NCBI RefSeq assembly: GCF_014596085.1
Contig: NZ_JACCJY010000003.1
Coordinates: forward strand, 186,001-250,000
From: Azospirillum tabaci
GTDB lineage: Bacteria; Pseudomonadota; Alphaproteobacteria; Azospirillales; Azospirillaceae
DNA: 64,000 nt
Reading direction: 5' to 3'
Shown here: positions 24,184 through 32,841 of the stretch, piece after piece
Layout of the letters: each line of letters opens with the position of its first letter
Position numbering within the stretch: the first letter of the stretch is position 1
Notes under the pieces: generated by a model
Seen by the model: the letters and a program-made list of their open reading frames with translations, nothing else
Told to the model about the DNA's origin: nothing
Database searches by the model: none
Program-made: the position numbers and the translations under genes

Positions 24184-25637
24184 GCGCCGTCGCCGTCATC
24201 GTCGCCACCCCGCTGATCGGCGCCGCCGTCCTCGCCCTGGTTCCCGGCCACCGGCTGGGCGCGCGGCTGAACATCGGCTTCTCCACCGTCACGCTGCTGG
24301 CGTCGTTGGTCCTGTTCGGGCTGGAGCCGTCGAGCGGGGCGCTGTTCGTGGTGGACGCCTTCAACATCTACCTGATCGCGCTCACCGCCTTCGTCGGGCT
24401 GACCACCAGCGTCTTTTCCGCCAGCTACATCGCCCACGAGATCGCGGTGGGAAAGCTGGACGAGCGCAAGCTGCGCTTCTACCACGCCATGTACCAGGCC
24501 TTCATGTTCACCATGCTGCTGGCCCTGTCGGCCAACAACCTGGGCGTCATGTGGGTGGCGGTGGAGGGGGCGACGCTGACCACCGTCCTGATGGTCAGCT
24601 TGTACCGCACCGCGGCCAGCATCGAGGCGGCGTGGAAGTACTTCATCCTGTGTGGCGTCGGCATCGCGCTCGCGCTGTTCGGCACCATCCTGATGTACAT
24701 GGCCGCCCAGCCGGTGATGGGGCCGGGCATGGCGGCGATGACCTGGACGGAGCTGATGGATCATGTCGCCAAGATCAGCCCGGCGATCCTCAACCTCGCC
24801 TTCGTCTTCCTTCTGATCGGCTACGGCACCAAGGTCGGGCTGGCGCCTCTGCACGCCTGGCTGCCGGACGCCCACGCGGAGGGGCCGACGCCGATTTCCG
24901 CGGTGCTGTCCGGCCTGCTGCTGAACGTGGCGCTCTACGCCGTGCTGCGCTTCAAGATGCTGCTGGCGGCGAACGGGCAGGCCATCGCGCCGGGGCCGCT
25001 GATGATCGCCATGGGACTGGCCTCGCTGCTCCTGGCCGGGCTGATGCTCTACCGGCGGCGCGACGTGAAGCGCTTCTTCGCCTACAGCTCCATCGAGCAT
25101 ATGGGCATCATCACCTTCGCCTTCGGCATGGGCGGGCCGCTCGCCAACTTCGCGGGGCTGCTGCACATGGCGATGCACAGCCTGACCAAGTCGGCCATCT
25201 TCTACGCGGTCGGCCACGCCGTGCAGGTCACGGGCACGCAGCGGATGGACCGGATTTCCGGCCTGACAGTCAGCCATCCCGCCCTCGGCTGGGGCCTGCT
25301 GGCCGGGGTGGTGGCCATCGCCGGGCTGCCGCCCTTCGGCGTCTTCATGAGCGAGTTTCTTCTGGTCACCAGCACCTTCGCGCGGGAACCTCTGCTGGCC
25401 CTGCCGCTTGTGGTCGGCATCCTGGTCGCCTTCGGAGCGCTGGTGCTGCGGGTCCAGCAACTGTGTTTCGGGGCGCCGGGCGGGGTGGAGGGCGGCGGTG
25501 CGTCGGTGGAGCCGGTGCCGGTGCAAGGAACCTTGGTTCCGCTCTACGCGCATCTGGCGCTGGTTCTGGTGGCGGGGGTTTGGCTGCCGGGTCCGCTGGT
25601 CGCGTGGTTCCAGACCGTCGCGGCGCTGCTGGGGTAG
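24180..25637 (+). CDS. hyfF: HyfF-like antiporter subunit (NuoL/N-related)
   Basis: This 485-residue, about 14-helix protein is a second antiporter-type subunit, closest to HyfF. The discontinuous-helix motif GYGTKVGLAPLHAWLPDAHAEGPTPISAVLSG carries the family Lys, and MHSLTKSAIFYAVGHAVQVTGTQRM the second one. The TTG start overlaps the hyfE stop (TTGA). No separate HyfD-like third antiporter is encoded, so the membrane arm is shorter than in E. coli Hyf. Confidence 0.9.
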   Translation: MSAVAVIVATPLIGAAVLALVPGHRLGARLNIGFSTVTLLASLVLFGLEPSSGALFVVDAFNIYLIALTAFVGLTTSVFSASYIAHEIAVGKLDERKLRFYHAMYQAFMFTMLLALSANNLGVMWVAVEGATLTTVLMVSLYRTAASIEAAWKYFILCGVGIALALFGTILMYMAAQPVMGPGMAAMTWTELMDHVAKISPAILNLAFVFLLIGYGTKVGLAPLHAWLPDAHAEGPTPISAVLSGLLLNVALYAVLRFKMLLAANGQAIAPGPLMIAMGLASLLLAGLMLYRRRDVKRFFAYSSIEHMGIITFAFGMGGPLANFAGLLHMAMHSLTKSAIFYAVGHAVQVTGTQRMDRISGLTVSHPALGWGLLAGVVAIAGLPPFGVFMSEFLLVTSTFAREPLLALPLVVGILVAFGALVLRVQQLCFGAPGGVEGGGASVEPVPVQGTLVPLYAHLALVLVAGVWLPGPLVAWFQTVAALLG

Positions 25638-25647
25638 GGGAGGCGGC

Positions 25648-27189
25648 ATGTACGGGGAAGAACCGCTGTTCGGCCTGTTGAACCGCGTCGGCACGCCGGT
25701 CGAGGGGCACCGGCCCTGGCCGCGCTACCGGCTGGGCCGCGACGGCTGGCTGCGCCTGATCGAGGGGCTGGCGGGCAACGCCTGGAGCCTTCTCGGCCTG
25801 TGGGGGGAGCCGAAAGCGGTCCATGCCGCCTTCCGCGAGGATTTCTCCGGCGACGTCGCGGTGGTCAGCCTCGACTGCCCGCAAGGCCGTTTTCCGAGCC
25901 TGAGCGCTGTGCGCCCCGCCGCCAACCGGCTGGAGCGCGCCGCCCACGACCTTTACGGCCTGACGGCGGAGCGCACGACCGACCCACGCCCCTGGCTGGA
26001 CCATGATGCCTGGGGCGTGCGCCGCCCCCTGTCGGAACAGCCGGCAGCCCCGGTGCCCAACCCCGGCCCCTACACCTTCCTGCCAGTCGAAGGCGAAGGG
26101 CTGCACCAGATTCCGGTCGGCCCCGTTCATGCCGGCATCATCGAGCCCGGCCATTTCCGCTTCACCGCCAACGGCGAGACCGTTGTCCGGCTGGAGGAGC
26201 GGCTCGGCTACGTCCACCGCGGGGTTGAGGGGCTGATGCAGGGCAGGCCGGTGACGGAGGCGGCGAAGCTGGCCGCCCGCATCTCCGGCGACGCGACGGT
26301 GGCGCACAGCCTCGCCTTCGCCCGCGCCGTTGAGGCGGCGCTCGGCATCGAGGTGCCGGCGCGGGCGGTGTGGCTGCGCGCCCTGATGGCCGAGCTGGAG
26401 CGGATTGCCAACCATCTGGGCGACATCGGCGCCATCTGCAACGACGCCGCCTTCGCCTTCATGCTGGCCCAGACCAGCCAGTTGCGGGAGCGCGTGCTGC
26501 GCACGGCGGACGCCTGCTTCGGACACCGGCTGATGATGGACCGGGTGATCCCCGGCGGCGTCGCCTCCGATCTGCCGGAGCGCGGCGCGGGCCTGCTGCT
26601 GGAGCTAGTGGCGGAGTTGCGGAAACGCTTCCCGCCTCTGGTCGCCATCTATGACGGCAAGGCGTCCTTGCAGGACCGAACGGTAACGACGGGGATTGTG
26701 TCCGCCGATCTCGTCACCCGCTTCGGTGCCGGGGGGCATGTCGGCCGCGCCTCGGGCCGCGACCAGGACGCCCGTCGAAGCCCCGGCTACGCACCCTATG
26801 ACGAACTGGCTTTCGAGGTGCCGGTGCTGACCGAGGGCGACGTGAACGCCCGCGTCTGGGTCCGCATCCGCGAGGTGGAGCAGTCCTTGTCCCTGATCGA
26901 GCAGATCGTGGTCCGCCTGCCAGCGATCTCGCGGGGCCTGGACCACCCGTCGATCCCGCTGGAGTCCGGGCGGGGCGGGGAGGGCATGGCCCTGGTCGAA
27001 TCCTTCCGTGGCGAGATTCTGACCTGGGTGCGGCTGGACGCGGAGGGCGTCGTCACCCGCTGCCACCCGCGCGACCCGTCCTGGTTCCAGTGGCCGTTGC
27101 TGGAAGCGGCCATCGGCGGCAACATCGTCGCCGACTTCCCACTGTGCAACAAGTCGTTCAATTGTTCCTATGCGGGACACGACCTGTAA
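25648..27189 (+). CDS. hyfG: HyfG-like large subunit lacking NiFe cysteine motifs
   Basis: The 513-residue protein fuses a NuoC-like part (about 1-130) to a NuoD/hydrogenase-large-subunit part (about 150-513). Active group 4 hydrogenases bind NiFe through RxCGxC and a C-terminal DPCxxC. Here the first site reads RISGDATVAHS (211-221) and the C-terminus reads DFPLCNKSFNCSYAGHDL, so neither motif survives; Cys500 and Cys506 are not in the normal spacing. It should not be an ordinary hydrogenase. It resembles the energy-converting hydrogenase-related (Ehr) complexes, whose substrate is not known. Confidence 0.9.
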   Translation: MYGEEPLFGLLNRVGTPVEGHRPWPRYRLGRDGWLRLIEGLAGNAWSLLGLWGEPKAVHAAFREDFSGDVAVVSLDCPQGRFPSLSAVRPAANRLERAAHDLYGLTAERTTDPRPWLDHDAWGVRRPLSEQPAAPVPNPGPYTFLPVEGEGLHQIPVGPVHAGIIEPGHFRFTANGETVVRLEERLGYVHRGVEGLMQGRPVTEAAKLAARISGDATVAHSLAFARAVEAALGIEVPARAVWLRALMAELERIANHLGDIGAICNDAAFAFMLAQTSQLRERVLRTADACFGHRLMMDRVIPGGVASDLPERGAGLLLELVAELRKRFPPLVAIYDGKASLQDRTVTTGIVSADLVTRFGAGGHVGRASGRDQDARRSPGYAPYDELAFEVPVLTEGDVNARVWVRIREVEQSLSLIEQIVVRLPAISRGLDHPSIPLESGRGGEGMALVESFRGEILTWVRLDAEGVVTRCHPRDPSWFQWPLLEAAIGGNIVADFPLCNKSFNCSYAGHDL

Positions 27190-27200
27190 GGAGGCCGCCG

Positions 27201-27722
27201 ATGCTGAAGCACATCCTGACCTCCCTGACCGGCGGCCCGGTCACCGAAGCCGCTCCGGCCCCCGCCGATCCGGCGTTGGCGGAACTGGCCGGAAAGCTCG
27301 ACAAGGCCGCCAAGGCCCGGCTGGGCCGCAGCCTGTCAATCCGCGAGGTCGATGCGGGGTCCTGCAACGGCTGCGAGCTGGAAATCCACGCGCTGAACAA
27401 TCCGATCTACGACCTGGAGCGCTTCGGCATCCGCTTCGTCGCCTCGCCGCGCCACGCCGACGTCCTGCTGGTCACCGGTCCGGTCGCCCGCAACATGCGC
27501 GAGGCGCTGGTCCGCACCTGGGACGCCACGCCCGGTCCGAAATGGCTGGTGGCCTGCGGCGACTGCGCCGTCAGCGGCGGGCTTTTTGCCGGCGGCTACG
27601 CCTGCGACGGCCCGGTGGAGCAGGTGCTGCCGGTGGATCTGCGCATCCCCGGCTGTCCGCCGCGGCCAACCGATCTGCTGGCCGGCCTGCTGGCCTTGCT
27701 GGAGACCAGCGCGGCGCGGTGA
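27201..27722 (+). CDS. hyfI: HyfI-like small subunit (NuoB family) with 4Fe-4S site
   Basis: The 173-residue protein matches NuoB/HyfI, which carries the last Fe-S cluster before the active site. Cluster cysteines are visible: Cys55 and Cys58 in GSCNGCE, Cys119/122 in ACGDCAVSGG and Cys152 in IPGCPPRP. The electron-carrying part is thus intact although HyfG has lost its metal ligands. A short Pro/Ala-rich N-terminal extension precedes the domain. AAGGAGG sits 6 bases upstream. No ferredoxin subunit (HyfA/HyfH) or hyp maturation gene is in the operon. Confidence 0.92.
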   Translation: MLKHILTSLTGGPVTEAAPAPADPALAELAGKLDKAAKARLGRSLSIREVDAGSCNGCELEIHALNNPIYDLERFGIRFVASPRHADVLLVTGPVARNMREALVRTWDATPGPKWLVACGDCAVSGGLFAGGYACDGPVEQVLPVDLRIPGCPPRPTDLLAGLLALLETSAAR

Positions 27723-27729
27723 GGGAGGG

Positions 27730-28539
27730 TCAGGATTCCCCGCGTTCCTCGCGCTTGGCCTGCTGCCAGAAAGCCTCCATCTCGTCCAGCGACGCCTCCT
27801 TGGGCGTGCGGCCCTGTTCGGACAGAAGCGCCTCGATGCGGTGGAAGCGGCGTTCGAACTTGGCGTTGGTGCCGCGCAGCGCCGATTCCGGCTCGACCTT
27901 CAGGCGGCGGGCAAGATTGACCAGCGCGAAGAGAAGGTCGCCCAACTCGTCGGCTACCCGTTCCGGGGCGGAGCCGCTGTCCATCTCATGGCGGAGTTCG
28001 CGGACCTCCTCCTCGATCTTGTCGAGGATGTCCCGCGCGTCGGTCCAGTCGAAGCCGACGCGCGCGGCGCGGTTCTGCAGCTTCAAGGCGCGGGTGAGGG
28101 CGGGCAGGCCGGCGATCACGCCTTCCAGGGCGGACGGGGCGCGGCCTTCCTCGGCGGCCTTTGCCGCGCGCTCGGCGGCCTTGTGGTCTTCCCAGCGCGA
28201 GGTCTGCATGTCGGCACCCTTTACTTCCTCGGCGCCGAAGACGTGGGGGTGGCGGCGGATCATCTTGTCGGCGATGACACCCGCGACCTCGTCGAAGTCA
28301 AACAGGTTCTCCTCGCGGGCCATCTGGCTGTAATAGACCACCTGGAAGAGCAGGTCGCCCAGCTCCTCGCGCAGCGCCGGCATGTCGCCTTTCTCGATGG
28401 CGTCGGCCACCTCATAGGCTTCTTCAATCGTGTGCGGCGCGATCGTGGCGTAGGTCTGCTCCAGATCCCACGGGCATCCGCCGTTGGGGTCGCGCAGGCG
28501 GGCCATGACGTCGATCAGGCGGTCGATGTTGCGGGCCAT
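27730..28539 (-). CDS. mazG: nucleoside triphosphate pyrophosphohydrolase MazG
   Basis: The 269-residue cytoplasmic protein converts NTPs to NMPs plus pyrophosphate. It has the tandem MazG arrangement: the first domain (LRDPNGGCPWDLEQTYATIAPHTIEEAYEVADAIEKGD, EELGDLLFQVVYYSQMA) and a second (EEEVRELRHEMDSG, ADELGDLLFALVNLARRL), each with the EExxE...ExxD metal site. In many alphaproteobacteria it directly follows hflX; here five other genes lie between. It is convergent with hyfI, 7 bases apart. An AT-rich stretch near 28640-28680 may contain its promoter. Confidence 0.95.
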   Translation of the reverse strand: MARNIDRLIDVMARLRDPNGGCPWDLEQTYATIAPHTIEEAYEVADAIEKGDMPALREELGDLLFQVVYYSQMAREENLFDFDEVAGVIADKMIRRHPHVFGAEEVKGADMQTSRWEDHKAAERAAKAAEEGRAPSALEGVIAGLPALTRALKLQNRAARVGFDWTDARDILDKIEEEVRELRHEMDSGSAPERVADELGDLLFALVNLARRLKVEPESALRGTNAKFERRFHRIEALLSEQGRTPKEASLDEMEAFWQQAKREERGES

Positions 28540-28689
28540 GGAAAACCATCTTCGGCAGCGGAACGGATCAGGGAGGGGACCTTAGCCGAGCCATTGCCGG
28601 GAGAAAAGCAAACACGTCCCGTCGACGCATCGTCGCCGCACCTAAATCATATAAGCTTGATTATGGAAAATAATATCACGGAGACGCGA

Positions 28690-28714
28690 GGAGGGCGGTG
28701 TTTGTCCGCCCTCC
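28690..28714 (-). terminator. hairpin downstream of the 28726 gene
   Basis: GGAGGGCGG (28690-28698) pairs perfectly with CCGCCCTCC (28706-28714) around a 7-base loop, 11 bases beyond the minus-strand stop codon. There is only a weak T content after it on that strand. Confidence 0.6.
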
Positions 28715-28725
28715 GTTTCCCGGCG

Positions 28726-29145
28726 TCAGCCACCGCGAAATCCCTTCAGACTCTCAGCGGGTGGCGCAGGCGGAAAATCCGCGTTGCGGGCCACCTCGAT
28801 CAGCGATTCCACGAAGGAGCGGTACGGATCGCCGGCGGGCTCGGGGGCGTCCGCCGGTTCGACCGGCCCGTCATAGCCGGTGTCGCTCGGAGTGAGCGCT
28901 CCATACACGGAGCTATCCAGCGTCGGCGACAGAAAAATCGAATGGGTCGTCGCGTCGGGCTCGCCGACATGGCGCTGGGAACGCATCAGCGAGAAATTCC
29001 CATCGGCATCCGGCTTCGACAGGACCATCACGCCATGCTCCACGGCCTCCTTGTCCCGCGCGTTCTGCCGCGCGTCGTTGTCGAAGGCGCTGCGTGGATA
29101 GATGCTTTCAATGCTCAAGGGGTCGTGAATGTTGGCCGTCTGCAT
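28726..29145 (-). CDS. hypothetical protein
   Basis: Not recognised. The 139-residue product has no signal peptide or membrane segment. It is polar and acidic, with VMVLSKPDADGNFSLMRSQRHVGEPDATTHSIFLSP in the middle, a Pro/Ala-rich linker and a C-terminal helix (SFVESLIEVARNADF). GGGTGATC precedes the ATG. It lies between the lipoprotein gene and mazG, all on the minus strand, and ends at its own hairpin, so it is likely a separate short unit. Confidence 0.6.
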   Translation of the reverse strand: MQTANIHDPLSIESIYPRSAFDNDARQNARDKEAVEHGVMVLSKPDADGNFSLMRSQRHVGEPDATTHSIFLSPTLDSSVYGALTPSDTGYDGPVEPADAPEPAGDPYRSFVESLIEVARNADFPPAPPAESLKGFRGG

Positions 29146-29214
29146 GGATCACCCGCCATTGTTGCGTTGGTCCAACACGCACCGGCGATGGCGGGTTCCG
29201 CAACCGGGAACGGC

Positions 29215-29484
29215 TCACTCATTCATGGACGGGGCGTGCATGGTCGGCCGAGCCTTTCGGCGCTGCGGCGGCGCCACGCTGAGCACCGGTTCGGAGTCGA
29301 TCGCACGAACCACCTCATGATCCAAGGCGACCTCCGCAGCATCGGAATCGGTGGTGCATTGCGCTGCACCGGCGCCCAACTCCGTCCCGCCTGTGGGCTG
29401 ACACTCGGCGATCCGCTCGGCGCAGGCCGGGAGCGCCAGCAGTGACGCCACCAACAGCACGCGCTTCAGGGCAATGGCCTTCAT
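29215..29484 (-). CDS. small putative lipoprotein
   Basis: Taken from ATG 29484 the product is 89 residues: KAIALKRVLLVASLLALPAC gives a basic start, hydrophobic core and the lipobox LPAC, so it should be lipid-modified. The remaining 65 residues are polar with two more cysteines (AECQ, AAQC) and an Arg/Lys-rich end. The frame is open to 29565 but the extra residues would bury the signal. Unknown function. Confidence 0.6.
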   Translation of the reverse strand: MKAIALKRVLLVASLLALPACAERIAECQPTGGTELGAGAAQCTTDSDAAEVALDHEVVRAIDSEPVLSVAPPQRRKARPTMHAPSMNE

Positions 29485-29617
29485 GATCGGGCGCTCCGCA
29501 AGGCTCACGGCGGCCGTTTCCGGCATCCTGGCACTATAAGGCCGCCGTGCCCGCAGAGTTCCCACCGAATCCGGTCCTCTGCGGAGGACGTGTGCGGTAG
29601 TCCGGTGCGTGCTTGCC

Positions 29618-30430
29618 TTAACCGAACAGATGCCGGTGCATTGCCTCCCAACTCGCGCGGTCGGGGGTCAGCATTACCCCACCGTTGAGGGCGGTCGGAC
29701 GATAGGGCGAGCCGTCGAACAGCGCGCTGTAGCCGCCGGCCTCTGTGTGGAGCAGGACGCCCGCCGCGTGGTCCCAGGGCATCAGGCGGTGGTACATCGA
29801 GAAATGCGCCCGGCCGTCGAGCAGACGCAGATACTCCTGCGCGGCGCTGGACAGGCAGACGCGCGGGCCGAGGGAACGGCCGCGCTCGTCCAATTGGCGC
29901 CCCAGATCCTCCGCGCAGAACCGCGTCGACAGGGCTCCGGTCATCTCGGCCAGGGGGACCGCCGGGGCGACCGTGACGCGTTTGCCGTTCAGGTGGGCGC
30001 CCTGCCCTTTCACCGCCGTGGCGATGCGCCCGTCGCACGGGTCATAGATCCAGCCGGCCAGCGTCTCGCCGCGGCAGGCCAAGGCAATGATCACGGCGAA
30101 GAGCGGCCGCCCGTTCGCGAAGTTCAGGGTGCCGTCGATCGGGTCGATGATCCACACCGGCGCGTCGCCGTGGATGCGGTCGAGCAGGGACTTGTCCTCG
30201 GAGACGGCCTCCTCCCCCACCACCGTGCTGCCGGGAAGCAGGTCCAGCAGGCGCGGCGTCAGGGCGCGTTCGCCCGCCTCGTCGGCCAGGGTCACGAGAT
30301 CCGCTGGCCCGGTCTTCTCGCGGATGCCGGCGTTCGCCAGATCGCGGAAATAGGGAAGGATCTCGCTCTCCGCGACCTCGCGGATGATCGCGGAGACGCG
30401 GTCGACGTCAGGAATCGGAAAATTCGTCAC
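29618..30430 (-). CDS. inositol monophosphatase family protein
   Basis: This 270-residue Mg-dependent phosphatase of the IMPase/SuhB/HisN superfamily shows the metal motifs GEEAVSED, WIIDPIDGTLNFANGRP and MPWDHAAGVLLHTEAGG. Likely substrates are myo-inositol phosphate, histidinol phosphate or PAP; the sequence does not decide. Its start codon overlaps the stop of the upstream Pro-rich exported protein by four bases (ATGA), so the two are translationally coupled. Confidence 0.9.
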   Translation of the reverse strand: MTNFPIPDVDRVSAIIREVAESEILPYFRDLANAGIREKTGPADLVTLADEAGERALTPRLLDLLPGSTVVGEEAVSEDKSLLDRIHGDAPVWIIDPIDGTLNFANGRPLFAVIIALACRGETLAGWIYDPCDGRIATAVKGQGAHLNGKRVTVAPAVPLAEMTGALSTRFCAEDLGRQLDERGRSLGPRVCLSSAAQEYLRLLDGRAHFSMYHRLMPWDHAAGVLLHTEAGGYSALFDGSPYRPTALNGGVMLTPDRASWEAMHRHLFG

Positions 30431-30996
30431 GGTTTCGGTGCCGTTTTGTTGGATCGGGGGTCGAGTCTCAGGACCGTTCCGCCATCCTTCGGCGGCTCCG
30501 GCAGCATGACTTTGCCGTCCAAACCGCTGTCTTTCAACGCTTTGACCAACGCGTCATAGGTGGCTTGATCGGCCGCCGGGTTCGGGGCGGGCGACGTGCC
30601 GGTCAATGGGCCGGGTTCCGGCGGCTTGCGCGGCGCGTTCGGATCGGGCGGGGACTGCGGCGCGTCGCGCGCTTCCCGCGTCTCTTCCTTGGGCGGCGGC
30701 GGGGGCGGACGCCACAGGCGGAAACAGTCGGTGAAGGTGGCTTCCTTGCAGGCCTTCAGCAGTTCCTTCGGATCCGGCGCCACGACCAGCGGGCTGAATG
30801 GGGCGGGAGGAAACGCCGCGGGCTCCGGTGGCAGGGGGTCCTCCGGCGCGACCGGCGGCTCCTCGACGAATCCCGGTGGCAGCGCCCGCTCGGCGGCGGC
30901 AACGGTGCCCGCGAAGGCCAAAAGTGCCACGGGCAGAAGGACGAGCGGTACGCGCAAGGGAATCCGGACGAAAGAAGAAGCGGGCCGAGTGCCCAT
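30427..30996 (-). CDS. proline-rich exported protein of unknown function
   Basis: The 189-residue product has a signal-like hydrophobic segment (VPLVLLPVALLAFAGTVAAA). Long Pro-rich stretches (EEPPVAPEDPLPPEPAAFPPAP; WRPPPPPPKEE) surround a short Cys-containing motif (LLKACKEATFTDCFRLW) that could form one disulfide. It is probably extended in the periplasm or anchored at the inner membrane. Translation is coupled to the IMPase-family gene. No domain was recognised. Confidence 0.65.
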   Translation of the reverse strand: MGTRPASSFVRIPLRVPLVLLPVALLAFAGTVAAAERALPPGFVEEPPVAPEDPLPPEPAAFPPAPFSPLVVAPDPKELLKACKEATFTDCFRLWRPPPPPPKEETREARDAPQSPPDPNAPRKPPEPGPLTGTSPAPNPAADQATYDALVKALKDSGLDGKVMLPEPPKDGGTVLRLDPRSNKTAPKP

Positions 30997-31059
30997 TATG
31001 GCGCCCTGCCCGCCGCATAGCCACGGACAAATCCTTGTCGCGGCACCCTCCCCGCTCCG

Positions 31060-31344
31060 TCAGGAGCGCGGCAGGCTGTCGCTGGGGGTGGCGTGCAGCG
31101 CCCAGGCGGCCAGTTCGGACCGCAGGGCGGCAATCTTGCTGCTTTCCGTCGGGTTGGTTTCCTTGCGCCAGGCGTCGCTGATGATTTCCAGAAGACGGGC
31201 GCGTCCGGCGTTGTCGCGCGACAGTTCCTGGATGCGCAGCACCGCGGCACCGGGCGACAACTGCTCCTGCCGGGCGACCAGGGTCACCTGATCGGCCAGA
31301 AAGGCGGTGATCGAAAAGTGTGTTGGATCGGTCTGCAAACGCAT
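31060..31344 (-). CDS. hypothetical small helical protein
   Basis: The 94-residue soluble product is predicted helical (FLADQVTLVARQEQLSPGAAVLRIQELSRDNAGRARLLEIISDAWRKE). The ATG at 31344 has GGAGGAGG 7 bases upstream, a strong signal. It lies between hflX and the Pro-rich protein on the minus strand. Unknown function. Confidence 0.6.
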   Translation of the reverse strand: MRLQTDPTHFSITAFLADQVTLVARQEQLSPGAAVLRIQELSRDNAGRARLLEIISDAWRKETNPTESSKIAALRSELAAWALHATPSDSLPRS

Positions 31345-31444
31345 AGGCGGGCCTCCTCCCGGGGATACCCATCGGCTCCCCGGCTCAAATATCGGGGGCG
31401 CGTTGGGAAAAGGCTACACCTCGGACGTCGTAGGACGGGGCTGA

Positions 31445-31499
31445 AATCGGGCGCGTCATGTCGTCGCACGTGCACGAACGAATTATGACGCGCCCGATT
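31445..31499 (-). terminator. 15-bp perfect inverted repeat downstream of hflX
   Basis: AATCGGGCGCGTCAT (31445-31459) and ATGACGCGCCCGATT (31485-31499) are exact complements around a 25-base loop that itself contains the palindrome GCACGTGC. It begins 17 bases beyond the hflX stop. It probably ends the hfq-hflX transcript, although no T tract is present. Confidence 0.6.
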
Positions 31500-31515
31500 C
31501 CTTTATGGCGAAAGA

Positions 31516-32841
31516 TCAGCCGTGCACGAACCGTTTCTCGAAACGGGCCAGATCCGCCGGGTCGATGGCCACCTGGATGTGGGCCTGGACCTCGTCGTCC
31601 CGCCGCTCCAGCACCTCACCTTTTGCATAGAGCCACGCGAGCGCCGCTCCGTCCCCCAGCTCGACGGACAGGTCCACCACATGGCGGTGGGCGTTCATCC
31701 GCTGGTCGAGCAGCCGGTCGAGATCGGCGATCCCCGCCCCCGACAGGGCGGACACCGCGACGGCGCGCGGGTTGCGGGCGGTCTGGGCCAGGATCGCATC
31801 GCGAGACTCCTCGTCCAGCGCGTCGATCTTGTTCAGCACCTCGATCACGCGGTCGTCGGCGTCAGGGTCGATGCCCATGTCGCTCATGACCTCGTGCACG
31901 TCGGCCTTCTGGGCCTCGCTGTCCTGGTGGGACACGTCGCGGACATGCAGGATGATGTCGGCGGCGTCGACCTCCTCCAGCGTGGCGCGGAAGGCGGCGA
32001 CGAGGCCGTGCGGCAGGTCGGAGATGAAGCCCACCGTGTCCGACAGGATCACCTTGCGCCCGGACGGCAGGGTCACCTGACGCATCGTCGGGTCGAGCGT
32101 GGCGAACAGCAGGTCCTTGGCGAAGACGTCGGCGTTGGCCAGCCGGTTGAACAGCGTCGACTTGCCGGCGTTGGTGTAGCCGACCAGCGCCACCACGGGG
32201 TACGGCACCTTGGCACGGGCCTTGCGGTGCAAACCACGGGTGCGGCGAACCTCCTCCAGCTCCTTCTTGATCTTGACGATGCGGTCGCCGATCAGGCGGC
32301 GGTCCATCTCGAGCTGGGATTCGCCGGGGCCGCCGAGGAAGCCGAAGCCGCCGCGCTGGCGTTCCAGGTGGGTCCAGGAACGGACGAGGCGCGATTTCTG
32401 GTAGGTCAGGGCGGCCAGCTCGACCTGGAGCATGCCTTCGCGCGTGCGGGCGCGGGCGCCGAAGATCTCCAGGATCAGGCCGGTGCGGTCGATGACCTTG
32501 ACCTTCAGGGCCTTTTCCAGATTGCGCTGCTGCACCGGCGACAGCGCGTGGTCGAGGATGACGAGGGATGCCTCCGTCTCCTCCACGATCTGGGCAAAAT
32601 GCTCCACCGTCCCCGACCCGAGAAGGATCGAAGGCTGCGGGCGGTTGACCCGCGCGCATTCGGCGTGCACGACCTCCAGATCGATGGCGCGGGCAAGGCC
32701 CACCGCCTCGTCCAGGCAGGATTCGGGATGGCGCAGGACCCCGTCCGCCTCATTGCGGAGGACGGGGTGGACCACGATGGCGCGGCCGGAGGCATCAGGC
32801 GTCCGGCCGTTGCCATTGGTCGAAAAATCAGACGTTTTCAC
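31516..32841 (-). CDS. hflX: ribosome-associated GTPase HflX
   Basis: This 441-residue GTPase acts on stalled ribosomes. The N-terminal HflX domain ([39 protein letters not shown]) is followed by a coiled linker ([18 protein letters not shown]) and the G domain with G1 [10 protein letters not shown]3 [10 protein letters not shown] and G4 NKID. Its start overlaps the hfq stop by 14 bases, the common alphaproteobacterial hfq-hflX pair. A strong inverted repeat follows. Confidence 0.96.
   Translation of the reverse strand: MKTSDFSTNGNGRTPDASGRAIVVHPVLRNEADGVLRHPESCLDEAVGLARAIDLEVVHAECARVNRPQPSILLGSGTVEHFAQIVEETEASLVILDHALSPVQQRNLEKALKVKVIDRTGLILEIFGARARTREGMLQVELAALTYQKSRLVRSWTHLERQRGGFGFLGGPGESQLEMDRRLIGDRIVKIKKELEEVRRTRGLHRKARAKVPYPVVALVGYTNAGKSTLFNRLANADVFAKDLLFATLDPTMRQVTLPSGRKVILSDTVGFISDLPHGLVAAFRATLEEVDAADIILHVRDVSHQDSEAQKADVHEVMSDMGIDPDADDRVIEVLNKIDALDEESRDAILAQTARNPRAVAVSALSGAGIADLDRLLDQRMNAHRHVVDLSVELGDGAALAWLYAKGEVLERRDDEVQAHIQVAIDPADLARFEKRFVHG

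Noticed and set aside
23697-25694. A 665-codon minus-strand frame opposite hyfE/hyfF
   Set aside because: It is low-complexity, His/Gln/Arg-rich sequence antisense to conserved membrane proteins.
20509-27722. A functional hydrogenase-4 or formate hydrogenlyase
   Set aside because: Both NiFe cysteine motifs are missing from HyfG and there are no hyp, hyfA/H or formate dehydrogenase genes here.
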